Positions 1-7,341 of a DNA stretch of 52,766 nucleotides are shown here, piece after piece. The DNA is from a virus. Within the stretch, counting starts at the first letter, position 1; every line of letters begins with the position of its first letter. Under the pieces are notes generated by a model, which was given only the letters and a program-made list of their open reading frames with translations, was not told the DNA's origin and searched no databases. The DNA is taken from IMG/VR virus record IMGVR_UViG_3300030110_002022, positions 1-52,766 of that record, one strand, 5' to 3'. The translations under genes and the position numbers were made by a program.

Positions 1-35
1 CGAGCTGGAAACAAGAAGGTGTGTTAAAAAAAGGT

Positions 36-66
36 TTGACTTATCCGATAAATATAGTATTATAAT
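36..66 (+). promoter_or_regulatory. Early promoter P1 with embedded palindrome
   Basis: TTGACT at 36-41 is a good -35. TATTAT at 58-63 (16-bp spacer) or TATAAT at 61-66 (19-bp spacer) can be the -10. The spacer begins with TTATCCGATAAA (41-52), in which TTATC and GATAA are inverted repeats around one C. The same arrangement occurs at 738, 1717 and 52262, always before a short gene. An operator or activator site overlapping the promoter is inferred. Confidence 0.7.
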
Positions 67-72
67 TATGAG

Positions 73-129
73 AGAGTAACTATGAAAACAAATGTAGCTT
101 TAAAACGTAGTGGACTGTTACTCTGGTAA
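73..129 (+). promoter_or_regulatory. 5' leader with hairpin and possible 15-residue leader peptide
   Basis: AGAGTAAC (73-80) can pair with GTTACTCT (117-124). Between and beyond them lies an ATG-started mini-frame at 82-129 (MKTNVALKRSGLLLW) with a purine-rich stretch just upstream. It sits between promoter P1 and the first gene, so it could be an attenuator or leader peptide. Frames this short occur by chance, so only the hairpin is reasonably supported. Confidence 0.25.
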
Positions 130-159
130 CTCTCTTATTTTAACTAACGGAGAATAAAA

Positions 160-357
160 ATGGACGATTTAACAAAACTAATGCTAATGGATCCGCATTT
201 TATACAAGCAATGAAAGACCTAGAAGACAGAGGCTTTATAAAAGTAAAAGGAGAAGAGGGCATTGAAATAGTAGACAAAGAAGGACTCCAAGAATATTAC
301 GACAATTTTGGAATAGCTCCTGATCATTTCCCAAAGGTCGTAAAAAGCGATGTATAA
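160..357 (+). CDS. Small early protein of unknown function (65 aa)
   Basis: First clear gene behind promoter P1. Its Shine-Dalgarno lies in the leader AACGGAG, about 8 nt before the ATG, a leader repeated before the genes at 795, 1785, 43543 and 52470. The protein is acidic, with no membrane segment and no motif I recognise. The next small gene starts inside its last codons, so the two are probably translated together. Position and promoter class suggest an early host-takeover or regulatory role; that is inference. Confidence 0.7.
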   Translation: MDDLTKLMLMDPHFIQAMKDLEDRGFIKVKGEEGIEIVDKEGLQEYYDNFGIAPDHFPKVVKSDV

Positions 358-511
358 ATATTACGTTATACACAATGTTCATGGTAAGAAAACTATTGAA
401 GCTAGTAACACCTATCAAGCATGTAAAAAATTTGCTGAATATTTTGGATTAAGGAGCACGTCAGGTGTCAATGCGTACTTGTTGACAAAGACCCATGTAG
501 CAGATTTTTAA
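350..511 (+). CDS. Small early protein of unknown function (53 aa)
   Basis: ATG at 350 overlaps the end of the preceding gene by 8 nt, typical of translational coupling. The product begins MYKYYVIHNVHGKK and ends in KTHVADF; it is basic, with aromatic residues near the N-terminus and a segment (about residues 19-33) that could form a helix. No family was recognised. The frame closes just before the GC-rich repeat island that starts at 521, which supports it as the last gene of the first early unit. Confidence 0.55.
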   Translation: MYKYYVIHNVHGKKTIEASNTYQACKKFAEYFGLRSTSGVNAYLLTKTHVADF

Positions 512-520
512 ATAATTTAG

Positions 521-689
521 TTCCCGTTCCCGTTCCCGTTTGGGTATGGGTTCGGGGTTTAACTTTTGTAGGAGGCTGCTGGCCCGCCAGGGACGCATGG
601 GAAAACTTCTTCCCGTTCCCGTTTGGAAGCCAAGTTACCTCTACTTTTTTGTAATGATTGTTTTCCAGCCCGGCGGCACGGGAAATGCG
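521..689. repeat. GC-rich island A: TTCCCG tandem repeats and hairpins
   Basis: This gap of about 280 nt carries three tandem TTCCCG hexamers (521-538) and two more (610-621), with a complementary ACGGGAAATG near 678-687. At 576-593 is CTGCTGGCCCGCCAGGGA, whose CTGGC/GCCAG arms (579-583, 586-590) form a hairpin; the same 18-mer with a different 2-nt loop recurs at 1534-1551. It is far more GC-rich than the flanking genes, and no gene is evident. Replication origin, recombination site or structured RNA are all possible. Confidence 0.7.
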
Positions 690-737
690 AAAGTTCATTA
701 ACTTGCGGTTTGGTCATAACACATAGAAAAAAATCAT

Positions 738-765
738 TTGCATTATCCGATAAATATATTATAAT
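738..765 (+). promoter_or_regulatory. Early promoter P2 with embedded palindrome
   Basis: TTGCAT (738-743), a 16-bp spacer and TATAAT (760-765) form a good promoter. The spacer contains TTATCCGATAAA at 743-754, placed exactly as in P1, P3 and P4. The transcript would lead into AACTAACTAACGGAGG and the gene at 795. Confidence 0.75.
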
Positions 766-794
766 AATATTTTAACTAACTAACGGAGGATAAA

Positions 795-1391
795 ATGGGA
801 TTTGATTTATACGGACAAAATCCAAAATTAAAAAGCGAAGAGCCTTATATTGATTGGACTAAAAACCCAACAAAAGAAGAGAAGGAAGAATACTTCAAAG
901 CTAGAGAAAAATTTGAAGAAGAAAATCCAGGTCATTATTTTAGAAATAATGTATGGTGGTGGAGACCATTAGCAAATTATGTTTTGCAGTTAATGGAAAA
1001 TGAGTTTACAGGAAAGGAGCAAGCTAGTTGGCATCATAATGACGGCTATGAAGTAAGCGAAGAACAAGCTAAAAAAATTGCTGATAAACTTGAGAAAGAA
1101 CTAAAAACAAACAGAGTAAAAACTATAGAAGAGTTTTACAAAGTAAAGATGAAGAAAGCAGAAGAAGAAAACAAAATTGTAGGACAAAAACACGAAGAAC
1201 TAAAAAAAATCGTTGCAGAAAAAACTGGAAAAAATAATTTAGTTCCTAGAGAATATCCAGAACCATTTAATAGTCAATGGAATGATATTCAAAAGCAGTT
1301 TAATTACGATTCTTCCTATCCATTTTCAGAAGAAAATGTAATTGACTTTATGAAGTTTTGTCGTTCATCTGGAGGATTTCAGATTTGCTAA
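795..1391 (+). CDS. Conserved early phage protein of unknown function (198 aa)
   Basis: Starts at ATG 795 behind promoter P2, with the strong leader ACGGAGGATAAA. The N-terminus MGFDLYGQNPK and the block RNNVWWWRPL (about residues 51-60) match, from memory, a family of conserved hypothetical proteins found in many phages and some plasmids. Residues 90-145 are highly charged and probably helical, possibly coiled coil. No catalytic motif is visible. The early promoter argues for a role soon after infection. Family membership is fairly secure, function is unknown. Confidence 0.8.
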   Translation: MGFDLYGQNPKLKSEEPYIDWTKNPTKEEKEEYFKAREKFEEENPGHYFRNNVWWWRPLANYVLQLMENEFTGKEQASWHHNDGYEVSEEQAKKIADKLEKELKTNRVKTIEEFYKVKMKKAEEENKIVGQKHEELKKIVAEKTGKNNLVPREYPEPFNSQWNDIQKQFNYDSSYPFSEENVIDFMKFCRSSGGFQIC

Positions 1392-1474
1392 TGTTTGCAA
1401 CAGACATTTTTAGTCTATTTCTAGAGGGAGTGTTTTATTTAGCACTCTCTCTTTGTATTTTATATTGGACATAA
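1391..1474 (+). CDS. Possible 27-residue membrane microprotein
   Basis: ATG 1391 overlaps the TAA of the preceding gene (TAATG). The product, beginning MFATDIFSLFLEGVFYLALS, is almost wholly hydrophobic and could span the membrane once. Against it, the stretch 1423-1461 is a strong hairpin with a T-rich tail that would terminate transcription inside the frame. It may be a chance open frame across a terminator. Confidence 0.3.
   Translation: MFATDIFSLFLEGVFYLALSLCILYWT
1423..1461 (+). terminator. Probable intrinsic terminator after the 795 gene
   Basis: AGAGGGAGTG (1423-1432) pairs with CACTCTCTCT (1443-1452) with one G-U wobble around a 10-nt loop, followed by TTGTATTTT. It lies just after the stop of the 198-residue gene and before the second repeat island. 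Confidence 0.5.
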
Positions 1475-1483
1475 TTAATAACC

Positions 1484-1716
1484 TTTCCCGTTCCCGTTCC
1501 CATTTCATTTGGTAGCAGGTCACATTATTGCTGCTGCTGGCTGGCCAGGGATCGCACGGGACGGGAAATGACTTCCCGTTTGTTCCCGTTCCCGATACAA
1601 CTTTTCGAAGCAATTTAGATTAACTGGCTGTGCGATCCAGCCAGAAAAAAATGGTGATGGAATTTTTTTTGTTTCAAAAAAAAATAAAAAAAAATGCAAT
1701 TAATGTAAAATAAAAC
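1484..1716. repeat. GC-rich island B plus AT-rich stretch (possible origin)
   Basis: The 310-nt gap 1475-1784 has no clear gene. TTCCCG copies lie at 1485, 1491, 1573, 1583 and 1589. TTTCCCG (1484-1490) and TCCCG (1492-1496) can pair with CGGGAAA (1562-1568) and CGGGA (1557-1561), enclosing the hairpin 18-mer at 1534-1551. A second hairpin, CTGGCTG/CAGCCAG, lies at 1624-1644. From about 1660 the sequence becomes runs of T and A. Iteron-like repeats, cruciforms and an AT-rich tract next to early promoters would suit a replication origin, but this is inference. Confidence 0.65.
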
Positions 1717-1744
1717 TTGATTATCCGATAAACTACTATATACT
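1717..1744 (+). promoter_or_regulatory. Early promoter P3 with embedded palindrome
   Basis: TTGATT (1717-1722), a 16-bp spacer and TATACT (1739-1744) form the promoter. TTATCCGATAAA occupies 1721-1732. It precedes the three-gene unit starting at 1785. Confidence 0.75.
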
Positions 1745-1784
1745 TATATATAAGTTTAATCATCAAACACTAACGGAGGTAAAT

Positions 1785-2120
1785 ATGAAAAAACTTAAAT
1801 TAAAAAGTGAGCAACTAACAAAAGAAGAAATTATGTTTAATTTTGTTATTGCTGATTCCAACTATAAGAAGTTTAAAAAAGAAAGAAATAAACTTCTACC
1901 ATTTGTAAAAGAGATATTAGAAGATACAGACAACAACACTTTTACATTTAAACTTCTACCACATATAAAAGGTTTTATTCAAAAGGTTTCAGTATTTGCT
2001 GAAAGATTTGATACAACTACCTTTAGAAAGGAAAAACCTTCTATTGCTGAACAGTATATGATAGAAAGAGAATCAACAACAATCATAACTGATAATGCTA
2101 AAATCGAGGTGCAAAAATGA
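1785..2120 (+). CDS. Early protein of unknown function (111 aa)
   Basis: First gene of a three-gene early unit behind promoter P3, with leader AACGGAGGTAAAT before the ATG. The product is lysine-rich and looks mostly helical. Residues 20-45 hold a basic cluster (KKFKKERNK) followed by hydrophobic residues. No known domain was recognised. Its stop overlaps the start of the next gene by 4 nt (ATGA), so the two are co-translated. Confidence 0.75.
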   Translation: MKKLKLKSEQLTKEEIMFNFVIADSNYKKFKKERNKLLPFVKEILEDTDNNTFTFKLLPHIKGFIQKVSVFAERFDTTTFRKEKPSIAEQYMIERESTTIITDNAKIEVQK

Positions 2121-2362
2121 GTGTACTAGATTTAATAAATAATACTAACCTTGTTACTCCTTCGAGAGTAACAGAGTTAGCTAATTCAATTACAGATGAG
2201 CAAAGAACACAAATCAATTATCAATTAATCTGTAGTGCATTAGAAAAAGCAATTGTTGAGATTTATGCTCAATATCCTAATAATCAAGTTACTAATGATT
2301 TACGAAATAAAGTAAACAACTACCTTGCTGAATTGCAAGTAGTATTAAACGGAGGTAATTAA
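2117..2362 (+). CDS. Early protein of unknown function (81 aa)
   Basis: Begins in an ATGA overlap with the previous gene; GAGGTG upstream acts as ribosome binding site. The protein is helical in appearance, glutamine- and asparagine-rich, with heptad-like spacing of hydrophobic residues between about 20 and 75. No motif points to a function. It is the middle gene of the P3 unit. Confidence 0.7.
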   Translation: MSVLDLINNTNLVTPSRVTELANSITDEQRTQINYQLICSALEKAIVEIYAQYPNNQVTNDLRNKVNNYLAELQVVLNGGN

Positions 2363-2363
2363 T

Positions 2364-2606
2364 ATGTATACAAAAGAGGATTTAAAAAGAGATGTTGAAG
2401 ACCTTAAGAAAGCTAAAGACGAATTAGTTAATAAGATAGACGATTATAAAAAAGAGTTAGACGAATTTTTATTAGCAATAAAAGTTAAAAAGGTTAGACA
2501 ACATTATGATTATTTAATTAAATCTAAAGCTCAGAAATGGGCTTTAGATTACTGGTATGGAGTGTATAAAAAATTACGTAGTAGGCAGGTTATGAACAGG
2601 CTTTAA
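2364..2606 (+). CDS. Coiled-coil early protein (80 aa)
   Basis: Follows the previous gene by one base, with ACGGAGG about 13 nt before the ATG. Residues 4-55 are nearly all Lys, Asp, Glu and Leu/Ile in a heptad-like pattern (DLKRDVEDLKKAKDELV), so a coiled coil is likely. The C-terminal third is basic and aromatic. Its place two steps before the large terminase would fit a small terminase subunit, but no helix-turn-helix is visible and I do not assign that. Confidence 0.7.
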   Translation: MYTKEDLKRDVEDLKKAKDELVNKIDDYKKELDEFLLAIKVKKVRQHYDYLIKSKAQKWALDYWYGVYKKLRSRQVMNRL

Positions 2607-2635
2607 CAAGGCTCAAAAGCCATTTAAACGGCGAT

Positions 2636-2699
2636 TTGCCCCGTTCTCGTTCCCTTTGGGCAAGTCCCTCTGTCGCCCCGACAGAGGGGCAAGGGGCAA
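2636..2699. repeat. Structured GC-rich element C upstream of terminase
   Basis: CCCTCTGTCG (2666-2675), loop CCC, and CGACAGAGGG (2679-2688) form a perfect 10-bp hairpin. TTGCCCC (2636-2642) can also pair with either of two direct GGGGCAA copies (2686-2692, 2693-2699). No T tract follows, so it is not a simple terminator. Lying directly before the terminase gene, it could be a packaging recognition site or a processing structure in the mRNA. Confidence 0.6.
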
Positions 2700-2752
2700 G
2701 GTAAATACATGTAGAACTTTGCAAAACGTCTAGACTGGTGTATAAATACATT

Positions 2753-4228
2753 ATGAAGACAGATTTGCTTACCACAGAAAAACTGAGGCTCGAAGTAGAA
2801 AAGAGATGGATTGAGCACGTTAAATTATGTCAGGATAATTTTTTATATTTTGTTAAAGAGGTATGGCCTGACTTTATATATCGTAAAACAAATGATCCGA
2901 AAAAACTTGGACATCATCAAATTATAGCAAATCAGTTCACTAACATAGCTGCTCAAAGAAAAGGGAGGCTCATTATAAACATGCCCCCAAGACATACTAA
3001 ATCTGAATTTGCATCTGTGTACTTTCCTGCTTGGATTATTGGAAGGTTCCCTAAATTAAAAATTATGCAAGTTTCTCATAACACAGAACTTGCAGTAAGG
3101 TTCGGAAGTAAGGTTCGTAACATTATTGATTCGCCAGAGTATAAACAAATTTTTGGAGACGTTAGACTTCGTGAGGACTCCAAAGCAAAAGGACGATGGG
3201 AAACTAATCAAGGTGGAGAATATTATGCAGCAGGTGTTGGTGCGTCAATCACGGGTCGTGGTGCAGATTTACTGATCATTGATGATCCACACACGGAACA
3301 AGATTCGATGTCTGATGTTGCTATGGAACGTGCATATGAATGGTACACTTCAGGACCACGACAAAGATTACAACCTGGAGGCTCAATATTATTAGTAATG
3401 ACAAGATGGGCAGAAGATGATTTGACTGGCAGATTGTTAAAGGCTCAAACAGAACCAAAAGCTGACAATTGGAAACAAATATCTTTTCCTGCGATCCTCG
3501 ATTCAGGGAACCCAGTATGGCCTGAGTATTGGAACCTAGAAGAATTAGAAAAGATCAAAGCTTCTGTACCGATTCGTAATTGGTCAGCTCAGTATATGCA
3601 AGAACCAACTTCTGATGAAGGAGCTATAATAAAACGTGAATGGTGGCAACCTTGGGATGGGAATGGGGTCCCCAATTTAATACATGTCATACAAAGTTAT
3701 GATACAGCATTTAGTAAAAAAGAAACTGCTGACTATAGTGCGATAACAACATGGGGTATTTTTTATCCTGAAGAAGGAGGACCACCTCAAGTTATATTGT
3801 TAGATGCCATACGAGGTAAATATGATTTTCCAGAACTCAAAGTTGTAGCATTAGATGCGTATAGATACTGGGAACCTGAAACAATAGTTATTGAACAAAA
3901 AGCAAGTGGAGAACCATTGACTCAAGAATTTAGAAGAATGGGTATACCTGTTGTACCCTTTACACCAACTAAAGGTAATGATAAACACACAAGAGTAAAT
4001 GCTGTTGCACCAATATTTGAAAGTGGTTCTGTGTGGTTTCCTTATGGAGAAAAATTTGCAGAAGATGTTATTGATGAATGTGCTGCTTTTCCAAACGGAG
4101 CTAACGATGATTATGTAGATAGCATGTCCCAAGCTATGTTACGATATAGACAAGGGCATTTTGTGGAGTTATACTCAGATTATGTCGATAACGAGGATAG
4201 ACCTCCGAAAGAATATAACTATTATTGA
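2753..4228 (+). CDS. terL: Terminase large subunit (TerL)
   Basis: The motor that cuts and pumps DNA into proheads through the portal. The ATPase half has a Walker-A-like NMPPRHTKSE near residues 76-85 and a Walker B LLIIDDPHTE. The C-terminal half has an RNase H-fold nuclease with acidic positions in SYDTAFSKKETADYS and NDDYVDSM. At 491 residues, the length is normal for the family. ATG 2753 was chosen; GTG 2738, in frame, would add MYKYI, and neither has a clear ribosome binding site. A small basic gene follows after 7 nt, then the long 993-residue gene. The assignment is secure. Confidence 0.95.
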   Translation: MKTDLLTTEKLRLEVEKRWIEHVKLCQDNFLYFVKEVWPDFIYRKTNDPKKLGHHQIIANQFTNIAAQRKGRLIINMPPRHTKSEFASVYFPAWIIGRFPKLKIMQVSHNTELAVRFGSKVRNIIDSPEYKQIFGDVRLREDSKAKGRWETNQGGEYYAAGVGASITGRGADLLIIDDPHTEQDSMSDVAMERAYEWYTSGPRQRLQPGGSILLVMTRWAEDDLTGRLLKAQTEPKADNWKQISFPAILDSGNPVWPEYWNLEELEKIKASVPIRNWSAQYMQEPTSDEGAIIKREWWQPWDGNGVPNLIHVIQSYDTAFSKKETADYSAITTWGIFYPEEGGPPQVILLDAIRGKYDFPELKVVALDAYRYWEPETIVIEQKASGEPLTQEFRRMGIPVVPFTPTKGNDKHTRVNAVAPIFESGSVWFPYGEKFAEDVIDECAAFPNGANDDYVDSMSQAMLRYRQGHFVELYSDYVDNEDRPPKEYNYY

Positions 4229-4235
4229 GGATCGT

Positions 4236-4352
4236 ATGATACAAAAAATTAAAAGAGTTATTTATAAAATTAAACAAAGATTATTTGGGAAATTGTGTGA
4301 GTGCTTACCTAAAAAGAAAAAAGGACCCGGTAGACCACGAAAGAATAGTTAA
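4236..4352 (+). CDS. Short basic protein with AT-hook-like tail (38 aa)
   Basis: ATG 4236 is preceded by TGAGG overlapping the terminase stop. The product is strongly basic. It starts MIQKIKRVIYKIKQRLFGK and ends with KKKKGPGRPRKNS, where GRPRK is the core of an AT-hook, a motif that binds the minor groove of AT-rich DNA. Two cysteines (CEC) sit in the middle. Its stop overlaps the next start as TAATG. DNA binding during packaging or in the virion is a reasonable guess. Confidence 0.6.
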   Translation: MIQKIKRVIYKIKQRLFGKLCECLPKKKKGPGRPRKNS

Positions 4353-7333
4353 TGGCATACGAAGAAGATTCAGGTATAGGCTTAGGAACAGTTGCTACAG
4401 TAGGAGCAGGTATTGCTGGTCTTGTGTTTCGTAAAAACATTGGTAAGTTTGTAAAAGATTATGTTACCGAAGCTAAACGAGTCACGGACCCTGATGCTTT
4501 ACTAAAGAAACAAAAAGCAGTAGTAGAGCAACAACAAAAAGATGCAGAATATGGTGGTAGAACATTTGGTACGGAGATTATAGAGCAAGATAAAGGTATC
4601 GCTTCTGTAAGACCTTCCCAAGAATTAGTTCCTATTGTTGATAAAGTAGAGGAGATAAAAACTCCTAAACCATTAACACCAGGACAGATTGCACAAAAAG
4701 AAGCAAGAGCTGTTTTACAAAAAGAAAATGAATTTTTACAAGAACAAAAGAAAATAACTAGAGAACAACCTTTCACATTAGGAGGTGCTGCATTTAGAGG
4801 AGATATGTATGGAGTAGGTTCTCCTTTATACGATGCGGTTGTTAGAAAATCTCCTTCTGCTAAACCTATGCCTGTAAAATACTGGGAAGATTTTTTTAAG
4901 AAAAAACTTGATGTAGAATTTGTTCCGTTTAGTAGAAAAGTTGAGACAGTTACAAAAGATGAAATAGCTGATGCTAATATTGCTAAGTATAATAAAAAAG
5001 GTCAGTTAGTAGATGGTTATTTAAAATACATAAAAGATATAAATGCAGAAAGTTCTTTTGATAATGAGGTTCGTATATCTCCTATTACTATAATGAGTTT
5101 AATTAAAAACGCACCTGCTAATAATTTAAGAGTAATCGAACATGATTCTTTATTTTATAAAAAAGATACAGATAATTTATTAAGTTTTGGTGAATCTGTT
5201 TATAAATCACTAACTGGTGTGTTACCAAATAATTTTCAAAACAAAAGTATAAAACAAATAGATGCTTTACTTGCTAGAACACCAGAAGGTGGTGACAGAA
5301 ATCTTTTATTAGATTTACGAAATATTAAAGTTAAATTAGAACAAGGTAAAGGATCTGTATCTCATTTAAGAAGTGATGGTTTAAAAAGAGGACAAAACCC
5401 TAACAATGCTCTTTTTGCAAATCCTTTTGAAGGCTCTCATCAAACCTCAGAATCTTTTAAAGATTTAATGTTTAGAATCGGTGCGAGAAGAACAAATAAT
5501 GAGTTAAGTGCAACAGATCAAAAAATAAGTTCTATTCTGGATAAACCTGTAAGTTCATTAAACTATAAAGGTGGTTATAATGTTAAACCTGATATTACAA
5601 TTAGAGAAGCTCTTGATGGTTTAAGAAATACAAGTTTAAGAGCCAGAGATACTATGGAACAAATTTTATCAAGGTCAGGTTCTAGTGCAAATGTAAACGC
5701 AAAAAAAAATGTTTTTGATATGACTAAATCTTACAAAGAGGTAAGTAAGTTAATGAATAAATTACCTCATGTGAAATATCCTCAATACGAAGCTTACAGA
5801 ATATATGGTCCAGAAGATTATTTTGAATCTGTAATTTATGTAGATCCAAAAATTATTGATGGGGTAAGAAAAAATGTTCCTAATTTTAGGATTACACCTT
5901 CTCATTATCATAACGATATATTTGGTAAATCTATTGAAGGACAAGTATTACATCTTAGAGGTGGTGTAAGAGAAGTTGATGGAGGAGGTAAAGCTTTATC
6001 AATTGATGAAATGCAAAATGATATTAACCAAAGAGTACAAAAAGCTATTAAAGATAAAAAAGTAAAAATGGCTAGAGATAAATTAGATGAAGAGTTAGAG
6101 TTTTTAAAAGATACTCCAGAAGTAAGAAGAGCAGTTGCGACATGGAAAAGAACTAAAGCAGCAAAATATTTTTCAGATCGTCAACAAAATATGGATAATG
6201 TAGATGACGCTCAAATGTTTAGATATTATAAAGATGCTATGTATAGAGATTTGACACCAAAAGATATAGGTGAATTAGTTTCAAAAGAATCTCGTATACC
6301 AAGTATAGGTAAAAAATATTTATTTGATGAAGCTGCGGAAAATAAAATTCGTATGAATCAATTTAATCTTGATGCTGTAGGGACAGATTTATACAGAGAT
6401 AGATTACTTACAATATCTGATGAGATGTCTTCGATTACCGATAAAGGTGCTCGTATGACAAGAAAAGATATAGAGAGACTTAAAAATTTACAATTAAAAC
6501 ATGAAGAAATATCTGAATTAATACCAACTGTTTCAAATAGACCTGCAAGTACACATCCTCATATGCCTTTTTACAAAAAAGAACAATGGGGTGCATTGGG
6601 TATGAAATACGCTATTCGTAAAGCTGCAAAAGATGATTTAGACTGGGTAACAATAAACCCTTATGAAGTGGTTCATCATAGAGAAAGTGCAAGACTTGGT
6701 AACTTAGAGTTTTATGGTAACTATAGAGGTGGTGGAGATATTAAAAAAAGAACTGATATTAATATTGCTCAACGTGAAGTTGATTATGTAAAAAAACTTG
6801 CAGAAAAAAAAGGCTTGGCTCCTGGTAGTCCTGAGTATTTAAGAATGTTAGGAGAAATATCAAGAAGAAAAACATTAAGAACTAAACCAGATTTTGTAGA
6901 GTTAAATACTTCTGGCTCAGCTACAGGTAGAAAAAAAGCAGAAGCCAAAGGTGCAACTATACCAAATTTTATGAAAAAGTTTGCTGAGGATTATGGAACA
7001 GAAGTTAAATCAATTAGAGTAGCTAAATCAGATCCAAAGAAAAATATTAAAATAGTAAGAGATATAGATGTAATAGATGCAGACACAGGTAAACCAAAAA
7101 AATTTGTAGAACATATTGCTGCTTTCACAGAAGATGAGTACGATGCTTTAAAATTAAATGGTTCTATCCCTACATTTGCAAGTGGGGGTAGAGTTCTAAA
7201 AAGAAAAGCAGGAGAATATTATAGAGAAGATTATTACGACACATTTGCTTTAAAAATAAAGCCAGAGTTTAAAGATATACCTATTAAAGGATATAGAAAA
7301 GGTGGTCTAGCACAAAACATATTTAAATGGTAA
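4352..7333 (+). CDS. Very large putative virion protein (993 aa)
   Basis: Starts in a TAATG overlap between terminase and portal genes. The N-terminus has a glycine-rich hydrophobic stretch (VATVGAGIAGLVF) that could insert in a membrane. The middle is long, charged and mostly helical with no enzyme motif I can name. The C-terminus carries two short GG motifs, TFASGGRV and YRKGGLAQN, of a kind found in other basic proteins here. The size and the position between packaging genes suggest an internal or ejected virion protein; a polyvalent effector protein is the alternative. Function unassigned. Confidence 0.75.
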   Translation: MAYEEDSGIGLGTVATVGAGIAGLVFRKNIGKFVKDYVTEAKRVTDPDALLKKQKAVVEQQQKDAEYGGRTFGTEIIEQDKGIASVRPSQELVPIVDKVEEIKTPKPLTPGQIAQKEARAVLQKENEFLQEQKKITREQPFTLGGAAFRGDMYGVGSPLYDAVVRKSPSAKPMPVKYWEDFFKKKLDVEFVPFSRKVETVTKDEIADANIAKYNKKGQLVDGYLKYIKDINAESSFDNEVRISPITIMSLIKNAPANNLRVIEHDSLFYKKDTDNLLSFGESVYKSLTGVLPNNFQNKSIKQIDALLARTPEGGDRNLLLDLRNIKVKLEQGKGSVSHLRSDGLKRGQNPNNALFANPFEGSHQTSESFKDLMFRIGARRTNNELSATDQKISSILDKPVSSLNYKGGYNVKPDITIREALDGLRNTSLRARDTMEQILSRSGSSANVNAKKNVFDMTKSYKEVSKLMNKLPHVKYPQYEAYRIYGPEDYFESVIYVDPKIIDGVRKNVPNFRITPSHYHNDIFGKSIEGQVLHLRGGVREVDGGGKALSIDEMQNDINQRVQKAIKDKKVKMARDKLDEELEFLKDTPEVRRAVATWKRTKAAKYFSDRQQNMDNVDDAQMFRYYKDAMYRDLTPKDIGELVSKESRIPSIGKKYLFDEAAENKIRMNQFNLDAVGTDLYRDRLLTISDEMSSITDKGARMTRKDIERLKNLQLKHEEISELIPTVSNRPASTHPHMPFYKKEQWGALGMKYAIRKAAKDDLDWVTINPYEVVHHRESARLGNLEFYGNYRGGGDIKKRTDINIAQREVDYVKKLAEKKGLAPGSPEYLRMLGEISRRKTLRTKPDFVELNTSGSATGRKKAEAKGATIPNFMKKFAEDYGTEVKSIRVAKSDPKKNIKIVRDIDVIDADTGKPKKFVEHIAAFTEDEYDALKLNGSIPTFASGGRVLKRKAGEYYREDYYDTFALKIKPEFKDIPIKGYRKGGLAQNIFKW

Positions 7334-7341
7334 GGTAATTT

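Noticed and set aside
521-689. TTCCCG repeats as a CRISPR array
   Set aside because: Hexamers are directly adjacent with no regular spacers and no cas genes; they are short tandem repeats.
1410-1613. Minus-strand open frame across repeat island B
   Set aside because: Created by the TTCCCG/CGGGAA repeats; no ribosome binding site and arbitrary composition.
1624-1644. CTGGCTG/CAGCCAG hairpin as terminator
   Set aside because: Followed by A residues on the plus strand, and no gene would end there on the minus strand.
2364-2606. Small terminase subunit
   Set aside because: Position fits but no DNA-binding helix-turn-helix is seen and the sequence is a simple coiled coil.
2666-2688. Hairpin before terL as intrinsic terminator or tRNA
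   Set aside because: No T tract follows, and no cloverleaf with TΨC arm can be drawn.
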